In this document: positions 51,128 to 60,942 of the stretch, piece by piece
Numbering within the stretch: the stretch's first letter is position 1
Layout: every line of letters starts with the position of its first letter
From: Paracoccaceae bacterium
Lineage (GTDB): Bacteria > Pseudomonadota > Alphaproteobacteria > Rhodobacterales > Rhodobacteraceae
Direction: 5' to 3'
Assembly (NCBI GenBank): GCA_026989055.1
Contig: JALSKC010000026.1
Location: forward strand, 1-64,000
DNA length: 64,000 nucleotides
Made by a program: the position numbers and the translations under genes
The notes under the pieces: model-generated
What the model was told of the DNA's origin: nothing
Database searches by the model: none
What the model saw: only the letters and a program-made list of their open reading frames with translations

Positions 51128-53653
51128 TCAGTCGAGGCGGCGTTCGACCTCCTCGCGCTCGAAGATCTCGATGACATCGCCCTTGCGGATGTCGTCGTAG
51201 TTCTCGAAGGCCATGCCGCATTCCTGGCCGGACTGCACCTCGGCCACCTCGTCCTTGAAGCGCTTGAGCGTTTTCAGCGTGCCCTCGTGGATCACCACAT
51301 TGTCGCGCAGAAGCCGCACCCCGGCCGAGCGGCGGGCCACGCCCTCGGTCACGAGACAGCCAGCGACCCGGCCGACGCCGGATACACGGAAAACCTCCTT
51401 GATCTCGGCATAGCCGATGAAGTTCTCACGCACCTCGGCCGAAAGCAGCCCCGAGGCCGCCGCCTTCACGTCGTCAACCAGGTCGTAGATCACCGAATAG
51501 TAACGGATCTCCACCCCCTTCTGGTTGGCCACCTTGCGCGCGCTGGCATTGGCCCGCACGTTGAAGCCGATGACCGGCGCGTTCGAGGCCTCGGCCAGGC
51601 CGATGTCGGTTTCGGTGATCGCCCCGACACCGGAATGCAGGACCCGCACCCGCACCTCGTCGTTGCCGATCTTTTCCATCGCCTGGACGATGGCTTCGGC
51701 CGACCCCTGAACGTCCGCCTTCACCACGATCGGCAGTTCTGCCACGTTCTCGTCTGCCCTGGCCTTGGCCATCAGCTGTTCCAGGGTCGCGGCGGCGCCG
51801 GCGGCGGCCCGCTTTTCCTTGGCCTTCTCGCGGCGGTATTCGGCGATCTCGCGGGCCTGGGCCTCGGTCTCGACCACATTGAGCACGTCGCCGGCCTCGG
51901 GGGTGCCGTGCAGCCCCAGCACCTCCACCGGAACCGACGGCCCGGCCGACTTCACCCGCTCGCCCTTGTCGTTGACAAGCGCCCGCACCTTGCCCCACTG
52001 CTCGCCGACCACGAAGATGTCACCCTGATGCAGGGTGCCGTTCTGCACCAGAACCGTGGCCACCGGCCCGCGGCCGACATCGAGCTGGGCCTCGATCACC
52101 GCGCCCCGGGCCTCCCGGTCGGGATTGGCCCTGAGGTCGAGCAGTTCGGCCTGCAGGACGATCGCCTCCAGCAGCTGGTCGAGCCCGGTGCCGTTGATCG
52201 CGGAAACCTCCACGTCCAGAACCTCGCCCGACATCTTCTCGACGATCACCTCGTGCTGCAGAAGTTCGGTGCGCACCCTGTCCGGGTCGGCCCCCGGGCG
52301 GTCGATCTTGTTGATCGCCACGATCAGGGGCACCCCGGCCGCCTTGGCGTGGTTGATGGCCTCGACCGTCTGCGGCATCACCGAATCATCGGCCGCGACC
52401 ACCAGAACGACGATATCGGTCACCTGCGCGCCGCGCGCCCGCATCGAGGTAAAGGCGGCGTGGCCGGGCGTGTCGAGGAAGGTGAGCACGGTGCCGTCGC
52501 CGGTTTCCACCTGATAGGCGCCGATATGCTGGGTGATGCCGCCGGCTTCTCCGGCCACGACCTTGGTGTTGCGGATCGCATCCAGAAGCGATGTCTTGCC
52601 GTGGTCCACATGGCCCATCACGGTGATCACCGGCGGGCGCGGCTTCAGATCCTCGGGGCGGTCCTCTTCCGTCTTGATGACATCCTCGACATCGGAATCG
52701 GAAACCCGGACGACCTTGTGACCGAACTCCTCGACGATGAGCTCGGCGGTATCGGCGTCGATCGACTGGTTCTGGGTGACCATCATGCCATTCTGCATCA
52801 GCGCCTTGACCACATCGGCCACCCGTTCGGCCATGCGGTTGGCAAGCTCCTGCACCACGATGGTTTCGGGCACCTGCACCTCGCGCACCACCTTCTCGCG
52901 CGGCTCGCTGCCGCCCAGCGCCTTCTGCCGGGCACGCTCCTGCTTGCGCTTCATCGCGGCAAGGGAGCGCTGCCGGCCGCCATCGCCGCCGGCCAGCGCC
53001 TGGTTCAGCGTCAGCTTGCCCGCGCGCCGGCCGCCGCCGTCGCGCATGGCCTTGCCTTTGCCGTCGCGCCGCTGTTCGCGCTCGCGTTCCCCCTTGCGCG
53101 GGGCCGGGCGCCCCCCGGGGCGCGCTCCGGCCGGCGGCGGCGCGGGGGCGGGGGCCGGCGCGGAGGCGGGGGCCGGCGCGGAGGCGGGGGCCGGCGCCCT
53201 GCGGCCGGCCCCGGCGCGGGATTCTTCCTGCTTGCGGGCTTCTTCTTCCGCCTTCCGGCGAGCCAGTTCCTGACGCTCACGCGCCTCGCGTTCCCGCGCC
53301 TCGGCCTCTTCGCGGCGGCGCTGGCGCTCGCGCTCGCGCTTCAGTTCCTCCTCGCGGCGGCGGTGCTCTTCCTCTGCCTCGCGGGCCTTGGCCGCCCTGA
53401 GTGCCTTCAGCCGACGCTCCATCTCGGCTTCGGAAAGCCCGGCCGGGCGTTTCTTCGGGTCGCCGCCCGGCGGCGTTCCGGCGGCCGGCTTCACCGCGGC
53501 AGACCTGGCCCCCGGCTTGGGAACCACCACGCGCTTGCGCTTGGTCTCGACCACGACATTCTTCGTCCGGCCGTGGCTGAAGCTCTGCTTCACCTGACCG
53601 GACCGGAGGCCGCCACGCAGGCCGAGGGGTTTCTTGCCGTCTGTATCGCTCAT
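51128..53653 (-). CDS. infB: Translation initiation factor IF-2
   Basis: An 841-residue GTPase that delivers initiator tRNA to the ribosome. The N-terminus is long and rich in Lys, Glu and Arg, with a Pro/Ala repeat at 153-172. The G domain carries GHVDHGKT at 347-354, then DTPGH and NKID, followed by the C-terminal tRNA-binding domains. ATG at 53653 overlaps the ylxR stop (ATGA). Length is within the alphaproteobacterial range. Confidence 0.98.
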   Translation of the reverse strand: MSDTDGKKPLGLRGGLRSGQVKQSFSHGRTKNVVVETKRKRVVVPKPGARSAAVKPAAGTPPGGDPKKRPAGLSEAEMERRLKALRAAKAREAEEEHRRREEELKRERERQRRREEAEAREREARERQELARRKAEEEARKQEESRAGAGRRAPAPASAPAPASAPAPAPAPPPAGARPGGRPAPRKGEREREQRRDGKGKAMRDGGGRRAGKLTLNQALAGGDGGRQRSLAAMKRKQERARQKALGGSEPREKVVREVQVPETIVVQELANRMAERVADVVKALMQNGMMVTQNQSIDADTAELIVEEFGHKVVRVSDSDVEDVIKTEEDRPEDLKPRPPVITVMGHVDHGKTSLLDAIRNTKVVAGEAGGITQHIGAYQVETGDGTVLTFLDTPGHAAFTSMRARGAQVTDIVVLVVAADDSVMPQTVEAINHAKAAGVPLIVAINKIDRPGADPDRVRTELLQHEVIVEKMSGEVLDVEVSAINGTGLDQLLEAIVLQAELLDLRANPDREARGAVIEAQLDVGRGPVATVLVQNGTLHQGDIFVVGEQWGKVRALVNDKGERVKSAGPSVPVEVLGLHGTPEAGDVLNVVETEAQAREIAEYRREKAKEKRAAAGAAATLEQLMAKARADENVAELPIVVKADVQGSAEAIVQAMEKIGNDEVRVRVLHSGVGAITETDIGLAEASNAPVIGFNVRANASARKVANQKGVEIRYYSVIYDLVDDVKAAASGLLSAEVRENFIGYAEIKEVFRVSGVGRVAGCLVTEGVARRSAGVRLLRDNVVIHEGTLKTLKRFKDEVAEVQSGQECGMAFENYDDIRKGDVIEIFEREEVERRLD
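53138..53197 (-). repeat. 18-bp tandem repeat within infB
   Basis: Encodes the Pro/Ala run of IF-2 residues 153-172 (units of APAPAS and near variants). The DNA contains an 18-bp unit (ggcgcggaggcgggggcc) repeated about two and a half times. Repeats like this can vary in number between strains. Confidence 0.75.
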
Positions 53654-54297
53654 CTCGTCGTCTTACCTTCCCGGCGGGTCTGCCCGCCGTCAATGCCGCG
53701 GAAACCCACAAGCCGCGTAGCATCCTCTACAACACGCGTTGCGAGTCCACCAGCCGCAAGCGCGCCATGTATCACACTTTCGCGCCCGAATGCCAAACCC
53801 AATTCCGCCGAGCCGAGCATCCCGAAGAAGCGCCCGCCCTGCGGCGTCCACAGCTTGCCCTTGCCACGGGCCGAACCGTCGGCGGCCTGCAGGAGCACCT
53901 GCACGCGGCCCTCGGCCAGCCAGCGCTTCACCCGTTCGAAGCCGGCAACCGCACAGCCGGCCTTGCGCGCGAGCGCCACCAGTTCGACCACCCGGCGCGC
54001 CAGCAGCCGCTCCACATCGCCGGGCAGGTCCTCGGGGATCTTCACCGCCGCGCCTGCCGCTCCCGCCGCTGCTGCCGCGCGCGCGAACAGCCCCCTGCGG
54101 ATGGCCGTTTCCAGCGCCTGCCGGTCGGCAGAAACCCATATCCCGCGCCCCGGCAGCCGCCCCAGAACATCCGGGCACAGGGTGCCGTCCGGCCCGATGA
54201 CGAAGCGGACGAGCTCCTGCCGGGGGCGGCTTCTGCCGGTTGCGATGCACCGCCGCTCGGGTCCGTTCCGCTCCTGCCTGCGCCCGCCGCGCCCCAT
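53650..54297 (-). CDS. YlxR-family RNA-binding protein
   Basis: A 215-residue protein. The N-terminal YlxR domain ([42 protein letters not shown]) is followed by a ribosomal-L7Ae-like domain (about 100-190; [22 protein letters not shown]). Such fusions sit between nusA and infB in alphaproteobacteria. Proposed to bind RNA; precise function unproven. It overlaps infB and lies 23 bp after nusA. Confidence 0.92.
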   Translation of the reverse strand: MGRGGRRQERNGPERRCIATGRSRPRQELVRFVIGPDGTLCPDVLGRLPGRGIWVSADRQALETAIRRGLFARAAAAAGAAGAAVKIPEDLPGDVERLLARRVVELVALARKAGCAVAGFERVKRWLAEGRVQVLLQAADGSARGKGKLWTPQGGRFFGMLGSAELGLAFGRESVIHGALAAGGLATRVVEDATRLVGFRGIDGGQTRREGKTTR

Positions 54298-54320
54298 CGG
54301 AGAGCCCTCCCGGTGCCGGC

Positions 54321-56021
54321 TCAGGTCCCGCCTCCGGCCCGCCCGGCCCCGGCATCGGCGTCGGCATCGGCGGCGGCTTCCGCCGCCTCGCCCGTCGCTT
54401 CCGCACCCTCCGGCCCGTCCACGCCGGCGGCCGCGTCCCCGTCCGCGCCGTCCGTTTCCAGATCGGCCGGATCCACCCAGCCCAGCTGCACCCGTGCCGT
54501 CATCACCAGATTCTGGGCCTCCTCGAGACTGACATCGAACTTTTCGAGAATGCCCTCGTCCTTGACCCGCTCGCCGTCCACCGTCGTCCAGCCGCCGGCC
54601 AGTTCCCAGTCGGCGCAGGTGGCGAAGTCTTCCAGCGTCTTGATGCCGTCCTCGGCCAGGGCTTCGAGCATCTGCGGGGTCAGCCCCTCGAAGGCGATCA
54701 GGCTGTCCTCCACGCCGAGCGCGCGCGCGCGCTCAAGCGCCTTGCGGTTCTGTTCCTCGATGTGATCGCGGGCGCGGGCCTGGAGCTCGGCGGCGGTTTC
54801 CTCATCGACTCCGTCGATCACCACCAGCTCTTCGGGATCGACATAGGCGACCTCTTCCAGCGTGGCAAAGCCTTCGGCCACCAGCAGCTGGGCGAAGAAT
54901 TCGTCCAGGTCCAGCGTGTCCATGAACAGCCTGGTGCGTTCCTCGAACTCGGCCTGACGGCGCTTGCTTTCTTCCTCCTCGGTCAGGATGTCGATATCGA
55001 GCCCCGTCAGCTGGCTGGCCAGGCGCACGTTCTGCCCGCGCCGGCCGATGGCCAGCGAAAGCTGCTCCTCGGGCACGACCACCTCGATCTTGCCGGCGTC
55101 CTCATCCAGCACGACCTTGGTGACCTCGGCCGGCTGCAGCGCGTTCACCAGGAAGGTGGGCGCATCCTCGTTCCAGGGGATGATGTCGATCTTCTCGCCC
55201 TGAAGCTCGTTCACCACCGCCTGGACGCGCGAGCCGCGCATGCCGACGCAGGCGCCCACAGGGTCGATCGAGCTGTCGTAGCTGATCACCGCGATCTTGG
55301 CGCGCGAGCCCGGGTCGCGGGCAACCGCCTTGATCTCGATGATGCCGTCGTAGATTTCCGGCACTTCCATCTTGAACAGCTCGGCCATGAATTCCGGCGC
55401 GGTGCGCGACAGGAAGATCTGCGGCCCGCGCTGTTCGCGGCGCACTTCCTTGATGTAGCAGCGGATCCGGTCGTTCGGGCGATAGCTTTCGCGGCCGATC
55501 TTTTCGTTGCGCCGCAAGATCGCCTCGCCGGTACCCACATCGACGATGACGTTGCCGTATTCCTCGCGCTTGACGATACCGTTGATGATGGTGCCGGCGC
55601 GGTCCTTGAATTCCTCGTACTGGCGGTCGCGCTCGGCCTCGCGGATCTTCTGCAGGATCACCTGCTTGGCCGACTGCGCGGCGATCCGGCCCATTTCCAC
55701 CGGCGGCACCTCGTCAACGATGGTATCGCCCACCTTCGGGTCGTCCAGATACTGTTTCGCCTGCTCCACGGTCAGTTCGGCCTGGTAGTTTTCAAGCTCG
55801 TCGTCCGCGACCACGGTGCGCACGCGGGTAAAGGTCGCCCTGCCGGTCTTGCGGTCGATCGACACGCGAATGTCCATTTCCGCGCCGTAGCGGCTCTTGG
55901 CGGCGCGGGCGAGGGATTCCTCCATCGCCTCGATCACCAGCGCCGGGTCGATCATCTTTTCGCGCGCAACGGCCTCTGCGGTCTGCAGCAGCTCGAGCTG
56001 GTTCGCGGATGTGATGGCCAT
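54321..56021 (-). CDS. nusA: Transcription termination/antitermination protein NusA
   Basis: A 566-residue RNA polymerase-binding factor. An N-terminal domain (to about 130), an S1 domain (about 132-200), two KH domains (about 225-350: [36 protein letters not shown]) and two C-terminal acidic helix-hairpin-helix repeats are evident. The C-terminal tail is acidic and then Ala-rich. It lies 4 bp after rimP and is co-transcribed with ylxR and infB. Confidence 0.97.
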   Translation of the reverse strand: MAITSANQLELLQTAEAVAREKMIDPALVIEAMEESLARAAKSRYGAEMDIRVSIDRKTGRATFTRVRTVVADDELENYQAELTVEQAKQYLDDPKVGDTIVDEVPPVEMGRIAAQSAKQVILQKIREAERDRQYEEFKDRAGTIINGIVKREEYGNVIVDVGTGEAILRRNEKIGRESYRPNDRIRCYIKEVRREQRGPQIFLSRTAPEFMAELFKMEVPEIYDGIIEIKAVARDPGSRAKIAVISYDSSIDPVGACVGMRGSRVQAVVNELQGEKIDIIPWNEDAPTFLVNALQPAEVTKVVLDEDAGKIEVVVPEEQLSLAIGRRGQNVRLASQLTGLDIDILTEEEESKRRQAEFEERTRLFMDTLDLDEFFAQLLVAEGFATLEEVAYVDPEELVVIDGVDEETAAELQARARDHIEEQNRKALERARALGVEDSLIAFEGLTPQMLEALAEDGIKTLEDFATCADWELAGGWTTVDGERVKDEGILEKFDVSLEEAQNLVMTARVQLGWVDPADLETDGADGDAAAGVDGPEGAEATGEAAEAAADADADAGAGRAGGGT

Positions 56022-56025
56022 CTTT

Positions 56026-56598
56026 TCAGTCCTCCTCGGAACCGGGGTCGGTTTCCACTTCGTCGTATTTATCTTCGTCGATCACGCCGGCGGCCTTGCG
56101 CTGGCGCAGCATTTCGCGGATCAGATCGTCGCTCAGAACCAGCTTGGCGTCGCTGAGCCAGTCGAATTTGAGCCCTATGGTGCCGGCGTCGATGTTCAGC
56201 AGCACCTCGTCGCCCTCGACACCGGCCAGCACGCCCTTGAACCGGCGGCGGCCGTCGATCGGTTCGCCGGTTTCCAGCCTGACCTCGTATCCCTCCCAGG
56301 CTTCGAAATCCTTGAGCCGGGTCAGCGGCCGGTCGATGCCGGGGCTCGACACTTCCAGCGTGTAGTTTTCCTCGATCGGGTCTTCCACATCCAGCACCGC
56401 GCCCACCGCGATCGAGATCTCGGCGCAGTCGTCCACCTCGATGCCTCCTCCGGGGCGTTCGGCCATGATCTGCACCGTGCGGGTCCTGCCGCCCATCAGC
56501 CGGATGCGCACCAGTTCGAACCCCATGCTTTCGATCACGGGGCGAACGATGTCGGCAAGGCGCCGGTCGATCGCGGCTCTGGCGACGAGGTCATTCAT
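56026..56598 (-). CDS. rimP: Ribosome maturation factor RimP
   Basis: A 190-residue protein needed for 30S assembly. [19 protein letters not shown] and [23 protein letters not shown] are family hallmarks. I prefer the ATG at 56598 over a GTG at 56619; AAGG lies 9 nt upstream. It is the first gene of the nusA-infB operon. A terminator-like hairpin ends 22 bp before the start codon. Confidence 0.95.
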   Translation of the reverse strand: MNDLVARAAIDRRLADIVRPVIESMGFELVRIRLMGGRTRTVQIMAERPGGGIEVDDCAEISIAVGAVLDVEDPIEENYTLEVSSPGIDRPLTRLKDFEAWEGYEVRLETGEPIDGRRRFKGVLAGVEGDEVLLNIDAGTIGLKFDWLSDAKLVLSDDLIREMLRQRKAAGVIDEDKYDEVETDPGSEED

Positions 56599-57425
56599 CG
56601 GCGGGGGCCTTTCGGGCACAAAAAAACGGGCGCGCGGCCCGTCAGAATTTCCGGTGGAGCCTCGGGGGTGGAAGCCGACGCGCCGCTGTTGAAAGCGATA
56701 TAGGGGGGATGGGCGCAGGATGCAAGGCGTAAGTGGCAGAGGCCGTGGCCAGGACCCGCCCTACAGGGCGGGCGCCGCCCTCGGGACGATCCACGCGGAC
56801 TGCCTCGGTCCGGTTTTCGCGCCACCGCGAACAGGGCCAGCCCCTTGCCGGGCAGCCATTCCTCTTCAATCCCGAAGCCGGCGGCGCGAAACTCGGCCAG
56901 CAGGGTGCCCCTGTTCAGAAAACTGATCGCCGGCAGGATCCGCAGCGCCCGGCCCAGCAAAAGGATCGTCCCCGCAGCCGGCGTCCTGCGCAGGCAAGGG
57001 GTGGAAGACACCAGCACGCCGCCGGGCCTGAGCAGCTCGAACAGGCGCGCGATCGCCTCGCGCCGGTTGTCCAGCAGGTGCAGGATGCTCATCGCCAGGA
57101 TCACGTCGAAACTTTCCGGTGCGGCGTCGAGATCCTCGAGCGAGCCGATCTCGAAGTCGATGTTGTCCACCCCGGCCCCGCGGGCCTTGTCGCGGGCGAT
57201 GGCGATCATGTCCTGCGAAAAATCCACCGCCCGGATGCGGCGCACATGCGGCGCGTGCAGCACCGCCGCGGTGCCGGTGCCGCAGCCGATTTCGAGCACC
57301 TCGCTTTCCGGGGTGAAATATTCGCGGGTCCTTTCCAGCCTGGCCTCCCAGGCGGCGACATCGGAAATCCGCAGCCGTTCGTAGCGCCGTGCAACCCGGT
57401 TCCAGAACCGCGGCCCCGTGGCCAT
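56595..57425 (-). CDS. Class I SAM-dependent methyltransferase with doubtful C-terminal extension
   Basis: The first 205 codons (56811-57425) encode a small methyltransferase. Motif I is [14 protein letters not shown], preceded by a basic N-terminus ([27 protein letters not shown]) and followed by [15 protein letters not shown]. The substrate is unknown. The remaining 71 codons have no family resemblance, are low-complexity, and run through the promoter and terminator of the rimP operon, so the true stop may have been lost to a frameshift near 56800 or the extension is real but recent. Its ATG overlaps the stop codon of the peptidase upstream (TGATG). Confidence 0.7.
   Translation of the reverse strand: MATGPRFWNRVARRYERLRISDVAAWEARLERTREYFTPESEVLEIGCGTGTAAVLHAPHVRRIRAVDFSQDMIAIARDKARGAGVDNIDFEIGSLEDLDAAPESFDVILAMSILHLLDNRREAIARLFELLRPGGVLVSSTPCLRRTPAAGTILLLGRALRILPAISFLNRGTLLAEFRAAGFGIEEEWLPGKGLALFAVARKPDRGSPRGSSRGRRPPCRAGPGHGLCHLRLASCAHPPYIAFNSGASASTPEAPPEILTGRAPVFLCPKGPRR
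56620..56642 (-). terminator. Intrinsic-terminator-like hairpin in the rimP leader
   Basis: On the minus strand ACGGGC (56642-56637), loop CGCGC, GCCCGT (56631-56626) and then seven T residues (56626-56620, sharing the last base of the stem). This is a classical intrinsic terminator. It lies between the likely promoter and rimP, so it could either end transcription from the upstream methyltransferase or act as an attenuator. Confidence 0.7.
56697..56725 (-). promoter_or_regulatory. Promoter of the rimP-nusA-ylxR-infB operon
   Basis: On the minus strand TTGCAT (56725-56720), a 17-nt spacer and TATATC (56702-56697). The start point would fall near 56690, giving a leader of about 90 nt that contains the terminator-like hairpin at 56620-56642. 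Confidence 0.5.
56755..56772 (-). terminator. Hairpin within the tail of the methyltransferase frame
   Basis: CCCGCCC (56755-56761) pairs with GGGCGGG (56766-56772) around a 4-nt loop. It lies past the part of the methyltransferase gene that resembles its family and has no T run. Confidence 0.4.
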
Positions 57426-58417
57426 CAGCGATTGCGGCGGCGCGCGAAGCGGGCGGCGACCTCGTCGGTCGCGCGCACGAGTTCACGCGCAATGCCCGGC
57501 TCCGACATCGCATGGCCCGCAGCCGCCACCATCCGCAGCCGCGCACCGGGCCAGGCCCGGTGCAGCCGCCAGGCCGACAGCGGCGGGCAGATCATGTCAT
57601 GGCGCCCCTGAACGATCACCCCGGGCAGATGCGCGATCCGGCCCATGTCGCGCAGGATCTGCCCCTCCTCCTCCAGGAAACCGCCGTTGTGGAAGTAGTG
57701 ATTCTCCAGCCGGGCGAAGGCATGGGCATAGCGCGCCGGCCCGGCCCCGGCCCGGCCGCTGCCATCGATCGAGGCCAGCGCGTTCTCCCAGGCCGTCCAG
57801 GCGCGGGCAAAGCGCATTTCCTGCATCTGGTCGCCGGAAAACAGCCGCCTGTTGTAGGCCGCGATCAGATCATCGCGCTCCTCCTCGGGCACCATGTCTC
57901 GGAACTGGCCCCACAGCTCGGGCCAGAACCGCCCCGCCCCGCCGCCGTAAAACCAGTCAAGTTCGTCCTGCATCATCAGGAAGACCCCGCGCAGCACCAG
58001 GTGCAGCACCCGGTCGGGGTGGGCCTGGGCGTAGATCAGCGCCAGCGTCGCCCCCCAGCTGCCGCCAAACAGCACCCATTTGCCGATGCCCAGGGTCTTG
58101 CGTATCCGCTCCATGTCGGCGACCAGGTGCCAGGTGGTGTTGGCCCGCACCTCCGCATGAGGGCGCGACAAGCCGCAGCCGCGCTGGTCGAACAGCACGA
58201 TGCGCCAGCCCTCGGGGTCGAAGTAGCGCCGCATCACCGGGCTGCAGCCGCCGCCGGGACCGCCGTGCAGGACGACCACCGGCAGGCCGTCGGGGTTGCC
58301 GCACTGCTCCACATACAGGCTGTGCCCGTCGCCGACATCGAGCATGCGCCGATCGAAGGGGTCCAGCGCCGGGTAGAGGGGGGAAAGACCGGCGGAATGG
58401 TCTGCTTTCCTGTCCAT
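57425..58417 (-). CDS. pip: Prolyl iminopeptidase (alpha/beta hydrolase, S33)
   Basis: A 330-residue enzyme that removes N-terminal proline from peptides. HGGPGGGCSP forms the oxyanion region, and the nucleophile Ser is in GGSWGATLAL. The acidic residue and His are near the C-terminus (QGRHDMICP, GHAMSEP). I chose the ATG at 58417, with no clear ribosome-binding site; a GTG at 58426 is also possible. The only -10-like box ends about 7 nt before the ATG, which suggests leaderless translation. Confidence 0.92.
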   Translation of the reverse strand: MDRKADHSAGLSPLYPALDPFDRRMLDVGDGHSLYVEQCGNPDGLPVVVLHGGPGGGCSPVMRRYFDPEGWRIVLFDQRGCGLSRPHAEVRANTTWHLVADMERIRKTLGIGKWVLFGGSWGATLALIYAQAHPDRVLHLVLRGVFLMMQDELDWFYGGGAGRFWPELWGQFRDMVPEEERDDLIAAYNRRLFSGDQMQEMRFARAWTAWENALASIDGSGRAGAGPARYAHAFARLENHYFHNGGFLEEEGQILRDMGRIAHLPGVIVQGRHDMICPPLSAWRLHRAWPGARLRMVAAAGHAMSEPGIARELVRATDEVAARFARRRNR

Positions 58418-58424
58418 CGCAAAC

Positions 58425-58433
58425 ACTATAAAC
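58425..58433. promoter_or_regulatory. Overlapping divergent -10 boxes of pip and ubiG
   Basis: An AT-rich patch with TATAGT on the minus strand (58430-58425) and TATAAA on the plus strand (58428-58433). Good -35 elements are not visible. The two divergent genes probably share this control region. Confidence 0.35.
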
Positions 58434-58494
58434 CCTGTCGCACGGGGCCGCCACCTGCCGGGCCCGACTTGCGGATCCCAGATGGAGCCCTGCC

Positions 58495-59286
58495 ATGAAC
58501 GCCGAAACGAACAGCAGCAGCCCGAACGGCACCGCCCCGCAGGGCAGCGGCCCCGGCAGCATCGACCCGGCCGAGGTGGCCAAGTTCGAGGCGATGGCCG
58601 CCGAATGGTGGGACCCGGACGGCAAGTTCAGGCCGCTGCACATGCTCAACCCCTGCCGGCTTGATTACATCACCGCCCAGATTGCCGCCGAGTTCGACCG
58701 CGACCTGACCGGGACCCGGCCGTTTGAGGGGCTGCGCCTGCTGGATATCGGCTGTGGCGGCGGGCTGCTTTCGGAACCGATGGCACGGCTCGGGGCGCAG
58801 GTGGTGGGCGCCGATGCGGCGGCCGGGAACATCCCGGTGGCGCAGGTGCATGCGCGCCAGGCCGGGCTCGAGATCGACTACCGCCACACCACGGCCGAGG
58901 CGCTTGCCGCCGCGGGCGAGACCTTCGACGTGGTGCTGAACATGGAGGTGGTCGAACACGTGGCCGATCCGCCGGCCTTTCTGGCAACCTGCCGGGAGTT
59001 GCTGAACCCGGGCGGGCTGATGATCTGTTCCACCATCAACCGGAATCCGAAAAGCTACCTGATGGCGATCATCGGCGCCGAGGTCGTCATGCGCTGGCTG
59101 CCGCGCGGCACCCACGACTGGCGAAAGTTCATCACCCCGGACGAGCTGTATTCCATGCTGCGCCGGGCCGGGCTGGAGCCGGTGGATCGCGCGGGCTTCG
59201 TGTTCAACCCGCTGCGCTGGGAATGGTCGCTTTCAGACAGCGACCTCTCGGTGAACTACGTCACCGCCAGCATCCGCCCGAGGTGA
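58495..59286 (+). CDS. ubiG: Ubiquinone biosynthesis O-methyltransferase UbiG
   Basis: A 263-residue class I methyltransferase that methylates two hydroxyl groups in ubiquinone synthesis. [30 protein letters not shown] is the UbiG N-terminal signature, the SAM site is [12 protein letters not shown], and [16 protein letters not shown] is typical near the end. The first 25 residues are low-complexity and probably disordered. It is transcribed away from pip. Confidence 0.96.
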   Translation: MNAETNSSSPNGTAPQGSGPGSIDPAEVAKFEAMAAEWWDPDGKFRPLHMLNPCRLDYITAQIAAEFDRDLTGTRPFEGLRLLDIGCGGGLLSEPMARLGAQVVGADAAAGNIPVAQVHARQAGLEIDYRHTTAEALAAAGETFDVVLNMEVVEHVADPPAFLATCRELLNPGGLMICSTINRNPKSYLMAIIGAEVVMRWLPRGTHDWRKFITPDELYSMLRRAGLEPVDRAGFVFNPLRWEWSLSDSDLSVNYVTASIRPR

Positions 59287-59351
59287 TCCTCCGAGGCGAC
59301 CCGCCACCGCGCAGCGGGCCGCTGTCGCGCCCGCTTCCTCCGGCCCTTGCC

Positions 59352-59798
59352 TCAGCCCCTTTCGTCGGCCAGCCGCAACCGCAGCTCCCGCAGCACCGGC
59401 AGGGCGGCACGGGCCCGATCCACCCCGATCGCATCGACCACTTCGCGGATCACCGGCGTGATTGCGGCAATCGCGGAATCGCGCGCCTGACGGCCCGCAG
59501 GGCTGATCGCCACGAACTTGCGGCGGGCATCGTCCCAGTCGGGGCGGATATGCACATGGCCCGCCATCTCCAGCTTGTGCAACGTGTTCGTCATCGCGCC
59601 GCGGGTCACGTTGAAGGTGCGGGCAAGCTGGGCCGGGCTGCGCTCCCTGCGCACATGGGCAAGGTGGTTGAGCACCGAGAAATGGCTGATCTCCATGCCC
59701 TTCGGAAGCGCCCGACCCAGGCGGGCCCGGGCCAGCTGATCGACCATGAAGATCTCGCTGAACAGCGAGACCGCCAGCGGATCTTCCGCCTCACTCAT
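59352..59798 (-). CDS. MarR-family transcriptional regulator
   Basis: A 148-residue winged-helix regulator. The helix-turn-helix region SPAQLARTFNVTRGAMTNTLHKLEMAGHVHIRPDWDDARRKFVAISPAGRQA is typical of MarR. It overlaps the end of the hydrolase gene (ATGA), as the last gene of a four-gene operon. Its target and ligand are unknown. Confidence 0.92.
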   Translation of the reverse strand: MSEAEDPLAVSLFSEIFMVDQLARARLGRALPKGMEISHFSVLNHLAHVRRERSPAQLARTFNVTRGAMTNTLHKLEMAGHVHIRPDWDDARRKFVAISPAGRQARDSAIAAITPVIREVVDAIGVDRARAALPVLRELRLRLADERG

Positions 59799-60631
59799 CG
59801 CGGTCCCTCGAAATCGCGCTCATGCTCCAGCACCGGCAGCCGGCGGCGCGCGCGGCGCACCTCGGCGAGATCCAGATCCACCAGCGTCACCCCGGGCCCC
59901 TCCCCGGCATCGGCCAGCACCTCGCCCCAGGGGTTCACCGCCAGGGAATGACCATAGGTCCGGCGCGGGGTGCCGTGCGAGATCGGGTGCTCCCCGCTCT
60001 GGGCCGGCGCCAGGACGAAGCAGCCGGTCTCGATCGCCCGCGCCCGCAGCAGCACATGCCAGTGGGCTTCTCCGGTGAGCGGGGAAAATGCCGCCGGCAC
60101 CGCGATGATCTGCGCCCCCGAGCGGGCCAGCCGCCGGAACAGCCGGGGAAAGCGCAGGTCGTAGCAGATCGTCATACCCACGTCGGCCGGCGCGGTCCGG
60201 GCCAGGACCGCCCGCGCGCCGGGCCGGTAGGCGGCAGATTCGCGGAAGGTCTCGCGCGGGCTCAGCTGCACGTCGAACATGTGGATCTTGTCATAACGGG
60301 CGACGACCCCGCCTTCGGGAGACAGCATGAAGGAGCGGTTCGCGAAACGCCCGTCTGGGGAGTCCGTCTTCACCCCGAGCGAACCGATCAGAAGCCAGAC
60401 GGAAAGCTCGCGCGCCAGCGCCCGCAGGGCGGCAAGCGTCGGATCGTCGCGCTCGTGGCGCAGCACCTGTTCCTGCCATGCCCTGTCCTGCGACAGGCAG
60501 TTGGTGTTTTCCGGCGTCAGGACGAGCCCGGCCCCCTGCCCCGCCGCTTCCCGGATCAGGGACTCGGTCAGCGGCAGGTTCGCGGACGGATCGTCCGACA
60601 CGTTCAGCTGGATCAGCGCCGCGCGCAGCAC
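59795..60631 (-). CDS. Carbon-nitrogen hydrolase (nitrilase superfamily)
   Basis: A 278-residue protein with the complete catalytic triad of the family: E41 (LTPENTN), K115 (YDKIHMFD) and C156 (MTICYDLRFP). The ICYDLRFP motif is typical of the Nit/omega-amidase group, which deaminates omega-amides or deaminated glutathione, so that is the likeliest role. The start is GTG at 60631, overlapping the grxC stop (TAGTG). Confidence 0.9.
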   Translation of the reverse strand: MLRAALIQLNVSDDPSANLPLTESLIREAAGQGAGLVLTPENTNCLSQDRAWQEQVLRHERDDPTLAALRALARELSVWLLIGSLGVKTDSPDGRFANRSFMLSPEGGVVARYDKIHMFDVQLSPRETFRESAAYRPGARAVLARTAPADVGMTICYDLRFPRLFRRLARSGAQIIAVPAAFSPLTGEAHWHVLLRARAIETGCFVLAPAQSGEHPISHGTPRRTYGHSLAVNPWGEVLADAGEGPGVTLVDLDLAEVRRARRRLPVLEHERDFEGPR

Positions 60632-60888
60632 TAGGCCGCCAGCATCTCGTCAAGCTTGCCGTCCTGTTCCAGTTCGAACAGGTCGTCGCAGCCGCCGACA
60701 TGCTGCCCGCCGATGAAGATCTGCGGCACCGTGTGCCCGCCGTTGGCGCGCTCCATCATCTCCCGCCGCCTGTCCGGGTCGACCGAGACATCGTATTCGG
60801 TGAAGACGACTCCCTTGCCGGAAAGCAGGCGCTTGGCGGCATGGCAGAAACCGCAAAGCGGCGACGTGTAGATCTCGACTGGTTTCAT
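60631..60888 (-). CDS. grxC: Glutaredoxin 3 (GrxC)
   Basis: An 85-residue thioredoxin-fold protein. The active site is C12-G-F-C15 (LCGFCHAAK), then TVPQIFIGGQHVGGCDDLF with the cis-proline and glutathione site. I chose the ATG at 60888, giving the usual family length, though AGAGG is immediately adjacent; the frame is open to 60933. The grxC-nit-marR order suggests redox-linked metabolism. Confidence 0.95.
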   Translation of the reverse strand: MKPVEIYTSPLCGFCHAAKRLLSGKGVVFTEYDVSVDPDRRREMMERANGGHTVPQIFIGGQHVGGCDDLFELEQDGKLDEMLAA

Positions 60889-60942
60889 CCTCTGTTTCCC
60901 GCTCTGGTGCAGACGAACTGCCGGACGCCGCACTATAGCGTA

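Noticed and set aside
51011-54532. An 1173-codon plus-strand open frame opposite infB and the YlxR gene
   Set aside because: Same reason: it mirrors the conserved IF-2 coding sequence with no protein resemblance of its own.
56640-56760. A tRNA (for example metY) ahead of rimP
   Set aside because: This is a usual location in enterics, but I found no T-loop GTTCRANNC or acceptor pairing here.
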